A stretch of 64,000 nt of DNA from Fundidesulfovibrio magnetotacticus (GTDB taxonomy: Bacteria; Desulfobacterota; Desulfovibrionia; Desulfovibrionales; Desulfovibrionaceae): positions 1 through 64,000 of the forward strand of contig NZ_BLTE01000012.1 of the NCBI RefSeq assembly GCF_013019105.1. The letters are read 5' to 3'. The notes beneath the pieces are model-generated. The model did not search any database. It had not been told where the DNA came from and saw only the letters and a program-made list of their open reading frames with translations. This document shows positions 29,425 to 36,742 of the stretch, piece after piece. Position 1 is the first letter of the stretch, and every line of letters begins with the position of its first letter. The position numbers and the translations under genes were made by a program.

Positions 29425-29471
29425 TCCGCGCCAAGCTGCTTGAGGCGCTTCCGGGCCATGCTTTCGAGCAT
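29421..29471 (-). pseudogene. 5' stub of a prophage gene cut at the rearrangement point
   Basis: Sixteen codons (MLESMARKRLKQLGAD) after a good AGGTTGAG ribosome site, ending exactly where the transposase frame ends. Both stops share the CTAG at 29421-29424. It looks like the start of a longer gene whose remainder was deleted. Confidence 0.4.
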
Positions 29472-29472
29472 C

Positions 29473-29619
29473 TCAACCTGGATCAGCACCCCACCGGAAG
29501 ACCACCTCGCCCCGCCTGTTGAACACCTGGTCTTCCTGCCGGCGGCCCCGGACCGCGCGCAGCACGGCCGCCTCGCGCTCCAGGGCCTCCACCGCCTGTG
29601 CGTCATCCGCCAGGTCCAT
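29473..29619 (-). CDS. Small prophage protein, unknown
   Basis: 48 residues starting MDLADDAQAVEALEREAAVL. The N-terminal half resembles the acidic helical start of phage TraR/DksA-like proteins, but no zinc-finger cysteines follow. It starts three bases after the stop of the upstream lipoprotein gene, so it is the last intact member of the lysis cassette. Confidence 0.5.
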   Translation of the reverse strand: MDLADDAQAVEALEREAAVLRAVRGRRQEDQVFNRRGEVVFRWGADPG

Positions 29620-29621
29620 GG

Positions 29622-30038
29622 TCAATGCCCCGCGACGGCCCGCAGGGCGAACGGCCCCACCACGCCCACCACACGCGACATGGCGTCCAGGGCCGTGCCC
29701 CAGGTGGCGTTCACCGCCGGATTGTCCGCGCGGATCTGCTCGCTGGCGGCCGTGGCGATCCGGTAGGCGGACGTGGCCGCCTGGAGGTCGGTCAAGAGCG
29801 GCGCGGCCTGCGCCTGGAGCCGCGCGGCCCCGGCGGGGTCCACGGCCGCCTGCTGCTCCAGGAGCGCGTGGTAGCCGGTGCTGAGGTTGATGAGGGACTG
29901 GCCCAGGTAGTCGTTGGCGGCCTCGATCTGGGCCGCCGGGACAACGGCGGCCGGCTGGCCCGGGGGAGCGACGGCGCAGGCGGCCAGCGAAGAGAGCATG
30001 AACAGGCAGACGAGCAGGAGCATGGGGAGCAAACGCAT
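29622..30038 (-). CDS. Prophage lipoprotein of the lysis cassette
   Basis: 138 residues with a lipoprotein signal (LFMLSSLAACA, lipobox LAAC) and a helical mature part. The AGGAGG ribosome site is near ideal. In this position after endolysin and holin it could act as a spanin-type component joining inner and outer membranes, but it lacks an obvious spanin signature. Confidence 0.7.
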   Translation of the reverse strand: MRLLPMLLLVCLFMLSSLAACAVAPPGQPAAVVPAAQIEAANDYLGQSLINLSTGYHALLEQQAAVDPAGAARLQAQAAPLLTDLQAATSAYRIATAASEQIRADNPAVNATWGTALDAMSRVVGVVGPFALRAVAGH

Positions 30039-30048
30039 GGGAGACCTC

Positions 30049-30468
30049 CTAGACGGTCTGGGGTTTGGGTTGGCCGGGCTCGGCCTCGCGGCATGAGCCG
30101 CCGCAGTCGCAGCCCGCTTGGCGCTTGACGAACAGGTCTTTCTCGGAACCCGAAAGCGGCTCGGCGCAGTCCTGCGGGATCGAGCCGAAAACGTTGCCCG
30201 GCCGTTGGAGCATCCCGGACGCATCGGCCAGGAGCGGGGGCGCTTCGGGTTCCATCCTGCCCGGCCGGGTGTCTTCGTAGAGCTGGCCGCCGATGTAGGC
30301 GGCGGCCAGGCCCACCAGGGAGATGATTTCGGTCTCGGACAGTTCCAGCCCCAGACGCTTGTTGAGGGCCACCAGGAGCACGACGCCAACGGCCACCAGC
30401 AGCTTGCGGCTGGACCACTTGCCCGGCCGGGACATCATGACGCAGGGAATGTCGACGGGGGTTTTCAC
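30049..30468 (-). CDS. Holin-like small membrane protein
   Basis: 139 residues. Two hydrophobic segments (KLLVAVGVVLLVALNKRL and IISLVGLAAAYIGGQL) are followed by a polar tail with a Cys cluster (CDCGGSC). Position next to a lytic transglycosylase suggests a holin that times release of the endolysin. Start GTG 30468 with GGAGGA ribosome site. Confidence 0.65.
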   Translation of the reverse strand: MKTPVDIPCVMMSRPGKWSSRKLLVAVGVVLLVALNKRLGLELSETEIISLVGLAAAYIGGQLYEDTRPGRMEPEAPPLLADASGMLQRPGNVFGSIPQDCAEPLSGSEKDLFVKRQAGCDCGGSCREAEPGQPKPQTV

Positions 30469-30481
30469 GGAAGTCCTCCGG

Positions 30482-31030
30482 TTATTTGGGCCACGCGCCG
30501 TTCAGCGCGGAGGCGATCTTGTCCACGTAGTCCTGATTTTCCCAGGCCCCGCCCGGGGCGCGGCGCGGGCTGCCCGCGTTGTATGCGGCCATCACGCCCT
30601 GCCAGCCCGTGGCGGGCAGGAAATGGTCCGCCAGCTTGCGCAGGTGCTTCAGGCCCAGGCGCACACCTTCGGCGGGATCGCAGCACAGGCCGGTGAGGAA
30701 CTTGCCCCGGTAGCCCAGGGCGCGAGCGTTGGCCCCCATCACCTGGCACAGGCCCCAGCTGGCGCGCTGGCCCCACCATTCGGCGTCGCGGTCCGCCCCG
30801 GCGGGGGCCGGGAAGTCGGCGGGGGGGACGCTCACCCCGCGCTCCTCAGGCGTGAGCGTCCGGAAGGGCTTCCCGGTGCGGCAGTCCACCACGTAGCGGT
30901 AGCGGGGTTCGGGGTTCCAGGCGGTGGGGTCGAAGCCGGATTCCACCTGGACCAGCGCCAGGGCCAAGGACACGGGGATCAACAGCTCCTGGGCCACGTC
31001 GGCGACGAGCTGCTCGTACAATCTGGACAC
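30482..31030 (-). CDS. Phage endolysin, SLT-type lytic transglycosylase
   Basis: 182 residues with the lysozyme-like fold motifs of soluble lytic transglycosylases: catalytic Glu in LVQVESGFDP, WGLCQVMG and AAYNAGSPR. It would cut the peptidoglycan glycan strands at lysis. No signal peptide is seen, so export depends on the holin. The start is GTG 31030 after GGAGG; an in-frame upstream reading would run through a terminator. Confidence 0.8.
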   Translation of the reverse strand: MSRLYEQLVADVAQELLIPVSLALALVQVESGFDPTAWNPEPRYRYVVDCRTGKPFRTLTPEERGVSVPPADFPAPAGADRDAEWWGQRASWGLCQVMGANARALGYRGKFLTGLCCDPAEGVRLGLKHLRKLADHFLPATGWQGVMAAYNAGSPRRAPGGAWENQDYVDKIASALNGAWPK

Positions 31031-31133
31031 GGGGCCTCCTGCTTTGGCCCCGTCCCGGCCTGGGTTGACACGCAGACCGGGACGGGGCGCTTCTGGGGGT
31101 GAGGGCAAGCAGGTGCAGGGATAGGCGGAGGGC

Positions 31134-31168
31134 AAAAAAAACGGCAGGGTGACAACTGTCACCCTGCC
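31134..31168 (-). terminator. Strong rho-independent terminator
   Basis: Perfect 11-bp stem GGCAGGGTGAC/GTCACCCTGCC with a four-base loop; on the minus strand it is followed by eight T residues. It ends transcription of the 31231-31557 gene before the lysis cassette. Confidence 0.9.
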
Positions 31169-31230
31169 GGGAGGTGGTGCGATTACGCGGGTGAATCGCA
31201 GATTAGGTATCAGGTGTCAAACGGCTCCGT

Positions 31231-31557
31231 CTATGGCCAGGGGGTTGTGTTGATTACGTCCCTGATCTTGCTGCACGAATCCGGCGACCGGCCGTCCCGT
31301 TGGATTTTCGCGGCATTCTCCATTCCGACCATGAAGGCCCTGAGCATGGAACTGCGCTCTGAGCCCGACCAGGTGCGATCGATCCATGCGCCAACCCGGC
31401 GTGACGGGCTGTCGACACTCACTCCACAAGCGACCGCGCGCCCCAGCAGCACCGCATACGTTGACAGACGGTCGATATCGCCTTGAGCCGAAGCTCGGTC
31501 TGTTATCGCACCGTTCACCGCCAAGACGGCGACAAGAATCAATAACGCCTTCCTCAT
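31231..31557 (-). CDS. Secreted small protein, moron-like cargo
   Basis: 108 residues with a clear Sec signal (KALLILVAVLAVNGAITDRASA). The mature domain has two Cys and ends INTTPWP. It has a GGAGG ribosome site and its own terminator, which separates it from the lysis operon, as in phage moron genes expressed from the lysogen. Codon use is less GC-biased than in neighbours. No family recognised; a periplasmic role such as superinfection exclusion is only a guess. Confidence 0.7.
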   Translation of the reverse strand: MRKALLILVAVLAVNGAITDRASAQGDIDRLSTYAVLLGRAVACGVSVDSPSRRVGAWIDRTWSGSERSSMLRAFMVGMENAAKIQRDGRSPDSCSKIRDVINTTPWP

Positions 31558-31620
31558 CCCTGGCCTCCCTTCCGGTTTGAATTCCGCCTCGCCTATCAGC
31601 GAAGCTGTCACGCCACAACC

Positions 31621-32073
31621 CTACAGCCGCACCTCCACCTTCAGCTCCTCCACCAGCACCGGCTCGTCAAGCGCGTAGCAGACCACCCGCCACCGCCCGT
31701 CTGCGCCCTGGAAGGGCTTGGTGCGCGTCGCGCAGCGGGTGTACATCGCCGTACCGTCCGGAAGGCGCGTGCTGGGCGCGCGCACCCACGTGCCCACGGG
31801 CAGCTTGGGCGGCCTGGCGGCCTCCTGCGGGGCCTTGCGCCCCATCAGCAGGGCCCAGGCCTCGTCTACGGTGACGAAGGCGTACTTCTGCCCGCCCGGC
31901 ATGTGCCAGGCGCGGCCGATGCGCACGCGGTAGCGCTCCGTGGCGTTCTCCCCGCCCGGGAAGTCGACGGCCGGGAACAACTCGGCGCTGCGCGTCTCGC
32001 CTCCGGCGTGGCGGATGGAGAGGGTGGGCCTGGCTGCTAGTGGCGCGCCGGGCCGTCCGGCCCGGGCAGGCAT
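31621..32073 (-). CDS. Prophage protein of unknown function, possibly 5'-truncated
   Basis: 150 residues, rich in beta structure, no signal peptide. The start at 32073 overlaps a plus-strand frame and the first ~25 codons look like read-through of a junction, so the true N-terminus may be lost. The coding character from about 31990 downwards is convincing (YRVRIGRAWHMPGGQKYAFV). Confidence 0.5.
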   Translation of the reverse strand: MPARAGRPGAPLAARPTLSIRHAGGETRSAELFPAVDFPGGENATERYRVRIGRAWHMPGGQKYAFVTVDEAWALLMGRKAPQEAARPPKLPVGTWVRAPSTRLPDGTAMYTRCATRTKPFQGADGRWRVVCYALDEPVLVEELKVEVRL

Positions 32074-32270
32074 CGCCTGAATCGGGCTGGATCGCGGCCA
32101 GCGCCTACGAGGAGGCGGGCAACCGCACCGTGATCGCCGTGGAGGGCTTCACCGTGCCCGAGGACATCGCGGAGATCTGGATGGGACAGGACCCGGCAAA
32201 CGCGCCCAAGGCGTCCTCTGTCGGCGCGAAGCTCTACATCGCCGCAACCTGCGGCGCATACCCTTTCTAG
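32040..32270 (+). pseudogene. C-terminal part of a phage structural protein
   Basis: 76 codons from a GTG, without a ribosome site. From SGWIAASAYEEAGNRTVIAV to the end the frame reads like a folded protein end, and the next gene follows after nine bases with AGGAGG. It is probably the 3' remnant of a longer late gene whose 5' part was lost at the rearrangement near 32040-32075. Confidence 0.45.
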
Positions 32271-32279
32271 GAGGACCAC

Positions 32280-32669
32280 ATGGCCGACCCCACTGTTTAC
32301 GGAGTTCCTGCCACACCCCTCGGACTTACCTTGGAGGGCGAAGGGAGCACGGGACTTCAAACCATCCTGGACGTTCCAAGCGGCAACGGGATGGTCATTG
32401 GACGCCTGCGCGCTACTTCTTCGGCAACGGGTGACGCAACTCTTCAGTTCGTTGCCACCGTTAATGGGGAGGACCGCGTGATCGCAGAAGCGCCTGTGCC
32501 GCTCGGCGCGGGGACGGATGGAAGCTCCAGTTATGTTGACCTTCTGTCCAATCTGAACGCAGGGCTGGCCTACCAGGTCGGTGTGGGAGAAACCATCCGC
32601 GTGAAGGCCAAGACGGCCGTATCCGGGGGGAACGTCTACATTACCGGCATCGCCGTGCCTCTGGCGTAG
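32280..32669 (+). CDS. Small phage structural protein, unknown
   Basis: 129 residues, predicted mostly beta, Gly/Thr/Val-rich, no Cys. Strong ribosome site (AGGAGG). It precedes the glycine-rich fibre gene by nine bases and is probably a tail or fibre-associated part. Confidence 0.6.
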   Translation: MADPTVYGVPATPLGLTLEGEGSTGLQTILDVPSGNGMVIGRLRATSSATGDATLQFVATVNGEDRVIAEAPVPLGAGTDGSSSYVDLLSNLNAGLAYQVGVGETIRVKAKTAVSGGNVYITGIAVPLA

Positions 32670-32678
32670 GAGAGCATC

Positions 32679-33815
32679 ATGGGTGGTATTCTCCGCTTCG
32701 ACAATCCGGCGGCATCCGGGCGCGTGCCTTGGACGCGCTCCGTATCCCTCAATATTGACATCCTGTTTTCCCTGTATGCCTCGAAGGGAGACGTGACCAT
32801 CTCCGGGGCGACGTCCATCCCCACGACGCAGGATGGCCCTATCCAGGTGGTGCGGTATCGCAATCTGGTAGTCAACGCGCTGCTCACCGCGACCAATCGC
32901 TGTCGCGGCCTGGTGATCCTGTGCGACACCCTTGTAGTCGGTGCGTCTGGATCAATCTCCATGTCCGCTCGCGGAGCGGCTGGTTCTCGCAGGTGGGTCA
33001 ACCAGGACATCTTGATTCCGACCATCCCCATGCTCTTCTCTGGCAAGTACTCCTCCTATGAAGAGTTCTTGAAGTGGGTTCGTGAAACCGGGTTTTGTGT
33101 ATTCGACCCTAACCTGTACGCCGCACCGCAGCCGGGGCAGCCGGACGTGCAGGCGAACTACGCGGCGTGGCCGGGGAACGGGGCCGCGTTGGTCTCCGCT
33201 GTGGGGGGCGGCGCGGGTGTCATCGGCGGCGCGGCTGGCGTTACTGGCGGAGCGGGCGTCGCCGCCCCCGGAGGCGGAGGCGCGGGGGCAAATCCCAGCG
33301 CGAGCGGCATCTACTCTGGCCCGGGCCGAGTATGGGGAGGGGGGGCAGGGGCCGGGGCGATCTCCACAACGGGGGGAACAAACATGTCCGCCAAGAACTT
33401 CCCGGACCAACTCGGAGGGGCCGGTGGCGATGCCGTCGGCTACTCCAACGAGTCTGACGGAGGCGGGGCCGGGAACCCCGGGGGGGCTGGAGCGGGGGTA
33501 GGCTCCCCCACATCTGGCGGTACCGGCACCGGGGGGCCGCTGTTCATTATCTGCCGGGGCGCGGTGACCTTGACGGCGGGGCACTCTCTGTCCGTGAACG
33601 GAGTTGCCGGGGGCAACGGCGTTGGAGGCACAGGCAACCGTGGCGGGGGAGGCTCCGGCGCGGGTCGTGGCCTCCTGGCGCGCAAGGGTGCCCTTACGGG
33701 GACACCCAACGCCACGGCAACAGGAGGCCCTGGCGGGACGGGTTCCAGCGCAGCCGGAGGGCCCGGTGGAGCTGGCGCGTTCGACATCAAAACCTTTGCT
33801 GAAATGGGGTGGTAG
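32679..33815 (+). CDS. Glycine-rich tail-fibre/adhesin-like protein
   Basis: 378 residues. The first ~165 form a beta-rich domain with GASGSISMSARGAAGSR. From about 170 onwards most of the protein is Gly-rich (GGAGVIGGAAGVTGGAG and many GGxG blocks), with a short beta segment (GGPLFIICRGAVTLTAGHSL) in between. This resembles polyglycine-sandwich tips of phage tail fibres such as the S16-type adhesin, which decide host range. The end (FDIKTFAEMGW) is non-repetitive. Family not confirmed. Confidence 0.6.
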   Translation: MGGILRFDNPAASGRVPWTRSVSLNIDILFSLYASKGDVTISGATSIPTTQDGPIQVVRYRNLVVNALLTATNRCRGLVILCDTLVVGASGSISMSARGAAGSRRWVNQDILIPTIPMLFSGKYSSYEEFLKWVRETGFCVFDPNLYAAPQPGQPDVQANYAAWPGNGAALVSAVGGGAGVIGGAAGVTGGAGVAAPGGGGAGANPSASGIYSGPGRVWGGGAGAGAISTTGGTNMSAKNFPDQLGGAGGDAVGYSNESDGGGAGNPGGAGAGVGSPTSGGTGTGGPLFIICRGAVTLTAGHSLSVNGVAGGNGVGGTGNRGGGGSGAGRGLLARKGALTGTPNATATGGPGGTGSSAAGGPGGAGAFDIKTFAEMGW

Positions 33816-33818
33816 GAC

Positions 33819-34376
33819 ATGCTGACCATACTGCATAGCCCCGTCAACGGAACCTCCATGGACTTCCTGGCCTCCCTTGGCGTGGACGAGCTCGCGGGAG
33901 TGAGCGTCACCGTCAACATCGGCGGCCAGGACGTGCTCATCATTTCCGACCATGCCATGGCCGTGGCCGCATGCCCTGCCTTTGCGGGCTATCCATCGCT
34001 CGTGGCGAGCGATGGCCGTGTGCTCCACGCTCCACCGAGCTGGGAGGCGTGCTTGGCTTTCGAGTCCATTTCGCCGGAGGCCGCGCAGAATCTTGCGACG
34101 GGGGGGTACATCCCCAAGAAGGACTTCGCTGACCGCTTTCTCCCGGTGGAGCGGCAGGCTATTCTTGCGGCCATCCGGGCGGGGGACGTGGTCCTTGAGG
34201 ACGCGAACAATTACCTGAACAACTTCGTGAAAGACCCTCCGGGTGTGAATCTGCGCGACCCGCTGTTGCTCACGTGGGGCAAGTACCTCGTGGAGGTTGT
34301 TCCGCCCGGGCGCACTACTCCAATTCTCACCCAGGACAGGGCTGATGCCATCCTCGCGCTTGCCCCGGAGGCCTGA
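33819..34376 (+). CDS. Prophage late protein, unknown
   Basis: 185 residues, soluble, in the same unit as the glycine-rich fibre gene (three bases away). Its place directly after the fibre gene is that of a fibre-assembly chaperone, but no chaperone signature is seen. Confidence 0.55.
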   Translation: MLTILHSPVNGTSMDFLASLGVDELAGVSVTVNIGGQDVLIISDHAMAVAACPAFAGYPSLVASDGRVLHAPPSWEACLAFESISPEAAQNLATGGYIPKKDFADRFLPVERQAILAAIRAGDVVLEDANNYLNNFVKDPPGVNLRDPLLLTWGKYLVEVVPPGRTTPILTQDRADAILALAPEA

Positions 34377-34377
34377 T

Positions 34378-35292
34378 ATGTGCCGCATCCTCTCCATCGA
34401 CGGCGGCGGCATGCGCGGCCTGATCCCGGCCACCATCCTGGCCACCATGGAGCGCCTGGCGGGCAAGCCGATCGGCCACCTGGTCGACCTGGTGGCGGGC
34501 ACGTCCACCGGGGGCATCATCGCGGCGGCCGTGGCGGCGGGTATCCCCATGGAGCGCGTGCGCAGGCTCTACCGCGAGCAGGGCCGGGAGATCTTCGCGC
34601 GCGACATCGGCCACGTCATCGACTCCCTGGGCGGGCTGGCCGACGAGAAGTACCCGGCCACGGGCCTGGACCGTTGCCTGGGCGCATTGTTTCAGGACCG
34701 CAAGCTCTCCGACGCCAGCACCGAGCTGCTCGTCACGGCCACCACGCTCTCCGGAGCGCCCATGATGTTCAAACGCCGCAAGGCCCGGCGCGACCAGGCC
34801 GAGGATTTCCTCCTGACGGACGTGTGCCGGGCCACCTCGGCGGCCCCCACGTACTTCCCCCCGGCGGAGATCTCCGACCTGGCCCAGGCCCGCACCCACT
34901 ACCTGGCGGACGGCGGCCTGGTGGCCAACAACCCGGCCATGTGCGCCGTGGCCGAGGGATTCAAGGGCGGTGAGCCGTTTCCCACGCTCGTCTCCCTGGG
35001 CACCGGCGCGGACGATTCCTCCCTGACCATCAAGGCCGCCCGTCACCTCGGCCTGCTCAACGCCGCCGGAGTGCTCAAAATGGTGTTCAACGGCCCGGGA
35101 GCGGCGGTGGACTACCAATGCCGCGAGCTGCTGGGCGACCAATACCACCGCCTCCAGCCCACGCTGCCCGGCCCCATGGAGCTGGACGCCACGGACGAAT
35201 CCTCCCTGGCCCTCCTGGAGGAGCTGGCCGCACAGGTCTGCGAGTCGCCGGAGTTCGAGCGGGCCTGCAAGGCCCTGGGTATCGCGGCCTAG
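34378..35292 (+). CDS. Patatin-like phospholipase
   Basis: 304 residues. Patatin hallmarks are complete: oxyanion loop DGGGMRGL (residues 8-15), nucleophile elbow GTSTGG and catalytic-dyad Asp in DGGLVANNP. It would hydrolyse acyl chains from phospholipids. There is no signal peptide. ATG follows the previous stop by one base with GGAGG ahead, so it belongs to the late operon. It is not a normal Mu structural gene. Patatins of this GGGxRG type also serve as effectors in anti-phage systems (CapV in CBASS), but no cyclase is nearby. Confidence 0.88.
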   Translation: MCRILSIDGGGMRGLIPATILATMERLAGKPIGHLVDLVAGTSTGGIIAAAVAAGIPMERVRRLYREQGREIFARDIGHVIDSLGGLADEKYPATGLDRCLGALFQDRKLSDASTELLVTATTLSGAPMMFKRRKARRDQAEDFLLTDVCRATSAAPTYFPPAEISDLAQARTHYLADGGLVANNPAMCAVAEGFKGGEPFPTLVSLGTGADDSSLTIKAARHLGLLNAAGVLKMVFNGPGAAVDYQCRELLGDQYHRLQPTLPGPMELDATDESSLALLEELAAQVCESPEFERACKALGIAA

Positions 35293-35493
35293 CGCCGCAC
35301 GCTCTTTGACATGGCCGCCCGTGGCGGCCCCATGAAGGGATGGTTTTGAGTGGAGGAGGCGGGGCGCGTCAACGCCCCACCGACCCGGCGTAGACGCGCC
35401 GGACCACGGCCATGGCCGCTCCTCCCTGCCCTGCACGTGCGGACGCGAAGGGTGAGGGACACTAGGCCAGGGCAAACCTACAAAGCAAGGACG

Positions 35494-35676
35494 ATGCGGG
35501 ATATCAGGTGCGGACGATGTAGCAAATTGTTGTGCAAGGGCAGCGTGTGGGAGTTGGAGATCAAATGCCCGCGCTGCCACACCCTCAACCACGTGAGGGC
35601 CGCGAGCCCCAGCGCCGAAGGCCATGGAGCCTCTGCCAAGGAGGCTCCATGCGTCACGAATTCAAACACGGCATAG
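35494..35676 (+). CDS. com: Com-like zinc-ribbon translational regulator
   Basis: 60 residues starting MRDIRCGRCSKLLCKGSVWE. Two CxxC knuckles (C6-C9 and C25-C28) and a basic region match the Mu Com family. In Mu, Com binds the com-mom mRNA and opens a hairpin so that mom can be translated. The gene overlaps the methyltransferase by 28 bases, as com overlaps mom in Mu. The ATG at 35494 is chosen because the family start (MxxIRC) is exact; an upstream in-frame extension has no ribosome site. Confidence 0.8.
   Translation: MRDIRCGRCSKLLCKGSVWELEIKCPRCHTLNHVRAASPSAEGHGASAKEAPCVTNSNTA
35623..35651 (+). promoter_or_regulatory. RNA hairpin hiding the methyltransferase start (Com target)
   Basis: Perfect 11-bp inverted repeat CATGGAGCCTC / GAGGCTCCATG with a seven-base loop TGCCAAG. 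The right arm contains most of the AGGAGG ribosome site and the whole AUG start codon (35649-35651) of the methyltransferase. When folded the start would be inaccessible. This corresponds in position and logic to the translation-inhibitor stem-loop of Mu mom that Com opens. Confidence 0.75.
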
Positions 35677-36383
35677 TGCACTGTGGCGACGCCCTCGCGG
35701 TCCTGCGGGAGATGCCCGGCGAGTCCGTCGATGCGGTGCTCACCGACCCGCCCTATTCGAGCGGCGGGCTGCACATGGCGGCCCGGCAGGCCGATCCGGC
35801 GGACAAATACCAGCACACGGGCGCGATTCGCACCTACCCGCCCATGTTGGGAGACCTCAAGGACCAACGCTCCTTCACCATGTGGGCCACCTTGTGGCTG
35901 AGCGAGTGCTGGAGAGTGGCCAAACCTGGAGCAGCCGCGATGGTGTTCTCGGACTGGCGGCAGCTCCCGGCCATGACCGACGCCCTCCAGGGCGGAGGCT
36001 GGGCCTGGCGCGGAATCGTGGTCTGGCACAAGTCCGGCGGCAGGCCCATGCTGGGCGAGTTCCGGCGCGACGCCGAGTACGTCGTCTACGGCGTCAAGGG
36101 CAAGCGCCGCGCCACACACCGGCGATGCCTGCCGGGCGTGTACCGGTACCCGATCAACGCGGGCCGTAAGGTCCACCTCACAAGCAAGCCCGTGGAGCTG
36201 ATCAAGGAGCTGCTGTACGTGACGCCCGACGGGGCCACGATACTGGACCCTTTCCTGGGCGGGGGCACCACTGCGCTGGCCTGTATGCAGACCGGCAGAC
36301 GGTTTGTGGGGGTGGAGCTGTCCGAGGAGTACTGCGATTTGGCCTGCGGGCAGATCCGCGCGGCCGAGACAACGATGCGATGA
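35649..36383 (+). CDS. Beta-class DNA methyltransferase (adenine-type), Com-controlled
   Basis: 244 residues. Motif IV is DPPY (33-36) near the N-terminus and the AdoMet-binding motif I (DPFLGGGTTALAC) is near the C-terminus, an order typical of beta-class N6-adenine or N4-cytosine methyltransferases; DPPY favours adenine. No restriction endonuclease is adjacent, so it is an orphan enzyme, probably protecting phage DNA from host restriction as Mom does in Mu. The ribosome site AAGGAGG is ideal but locked in the hairpin. Confidence 0.88.
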   Translation: MRHEFKHGIVHCGDALAVLREMPGESVDAVLTDPPYSSGGLHMAARQADPADKYQHTGAIRTYPPMLGDLKDQRSFTMWATLWLSECWRVAKPGAAAMVFSDWRQLPAMTDALQGGGWAWRGIVVWHKSGGRPMLGEFRRDAEYVVYGVKGKRRATHRRCLPGVYRYPINAGRKVHLTSKPVELIKELLYVTPDGATILDPFLGGGTTALACMQTGRRFVGVELSEEYCDLACGQIRAAETTMR

Positions 36384-36532
36384 CAACGCCGGCGCGCTGC
36401 CCCATGAGGGTGGCGCGCCGCGCGCGCATACGCGCCCGCGCGTAGCAACGGCAATGCCAGCAAGGATCGTTGGCCGGGGGAGCCTACCCAAAACTAAACG
36501 TCGTTGGGTCCAAAACTGTTGGTCGCGCTACA

Positions 36533-36556
36533 TTTTGTACCCCGTTTTGTACCCCG
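36533..36556. repeat. Tandem 12-bp repeat beside the att site
   Basis: Two perfect tandem copies of TTTTGTACCCCG, 12 bases before the right att repeat. Such repeats next to a tRNA att site resemble arm-type binding sites of P4-like tyrosine integrases, suggesting the island once carried an integrase here. Confidence 0.6.
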
Positions 36557-36567
36557 AGAATTGAGAA

Positions 36568-36688
<121 letters not shown>

Positions 36689-36742
36689 TCCGGAAGGCGT
36701 TACCTAGTGAATATTGCCGCCCCTGGCAAGCCGATCCGGGGA

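Noticed and set aside
34378-35292. CBASS operon
   Set aside because: The patatin would fit as an effector, but no CD-NTase, Cap2/Cap3 or other partner is adjacent.
35649-36383. Type II restriction-modification system
   Set aside because: No endonuclease gene on either side; Com upstream points to a phage modification function.
36533-36556. CRISPR-like repeat
   Set aside because: Only two tandem copies without spacers, and no cas genes in the window.
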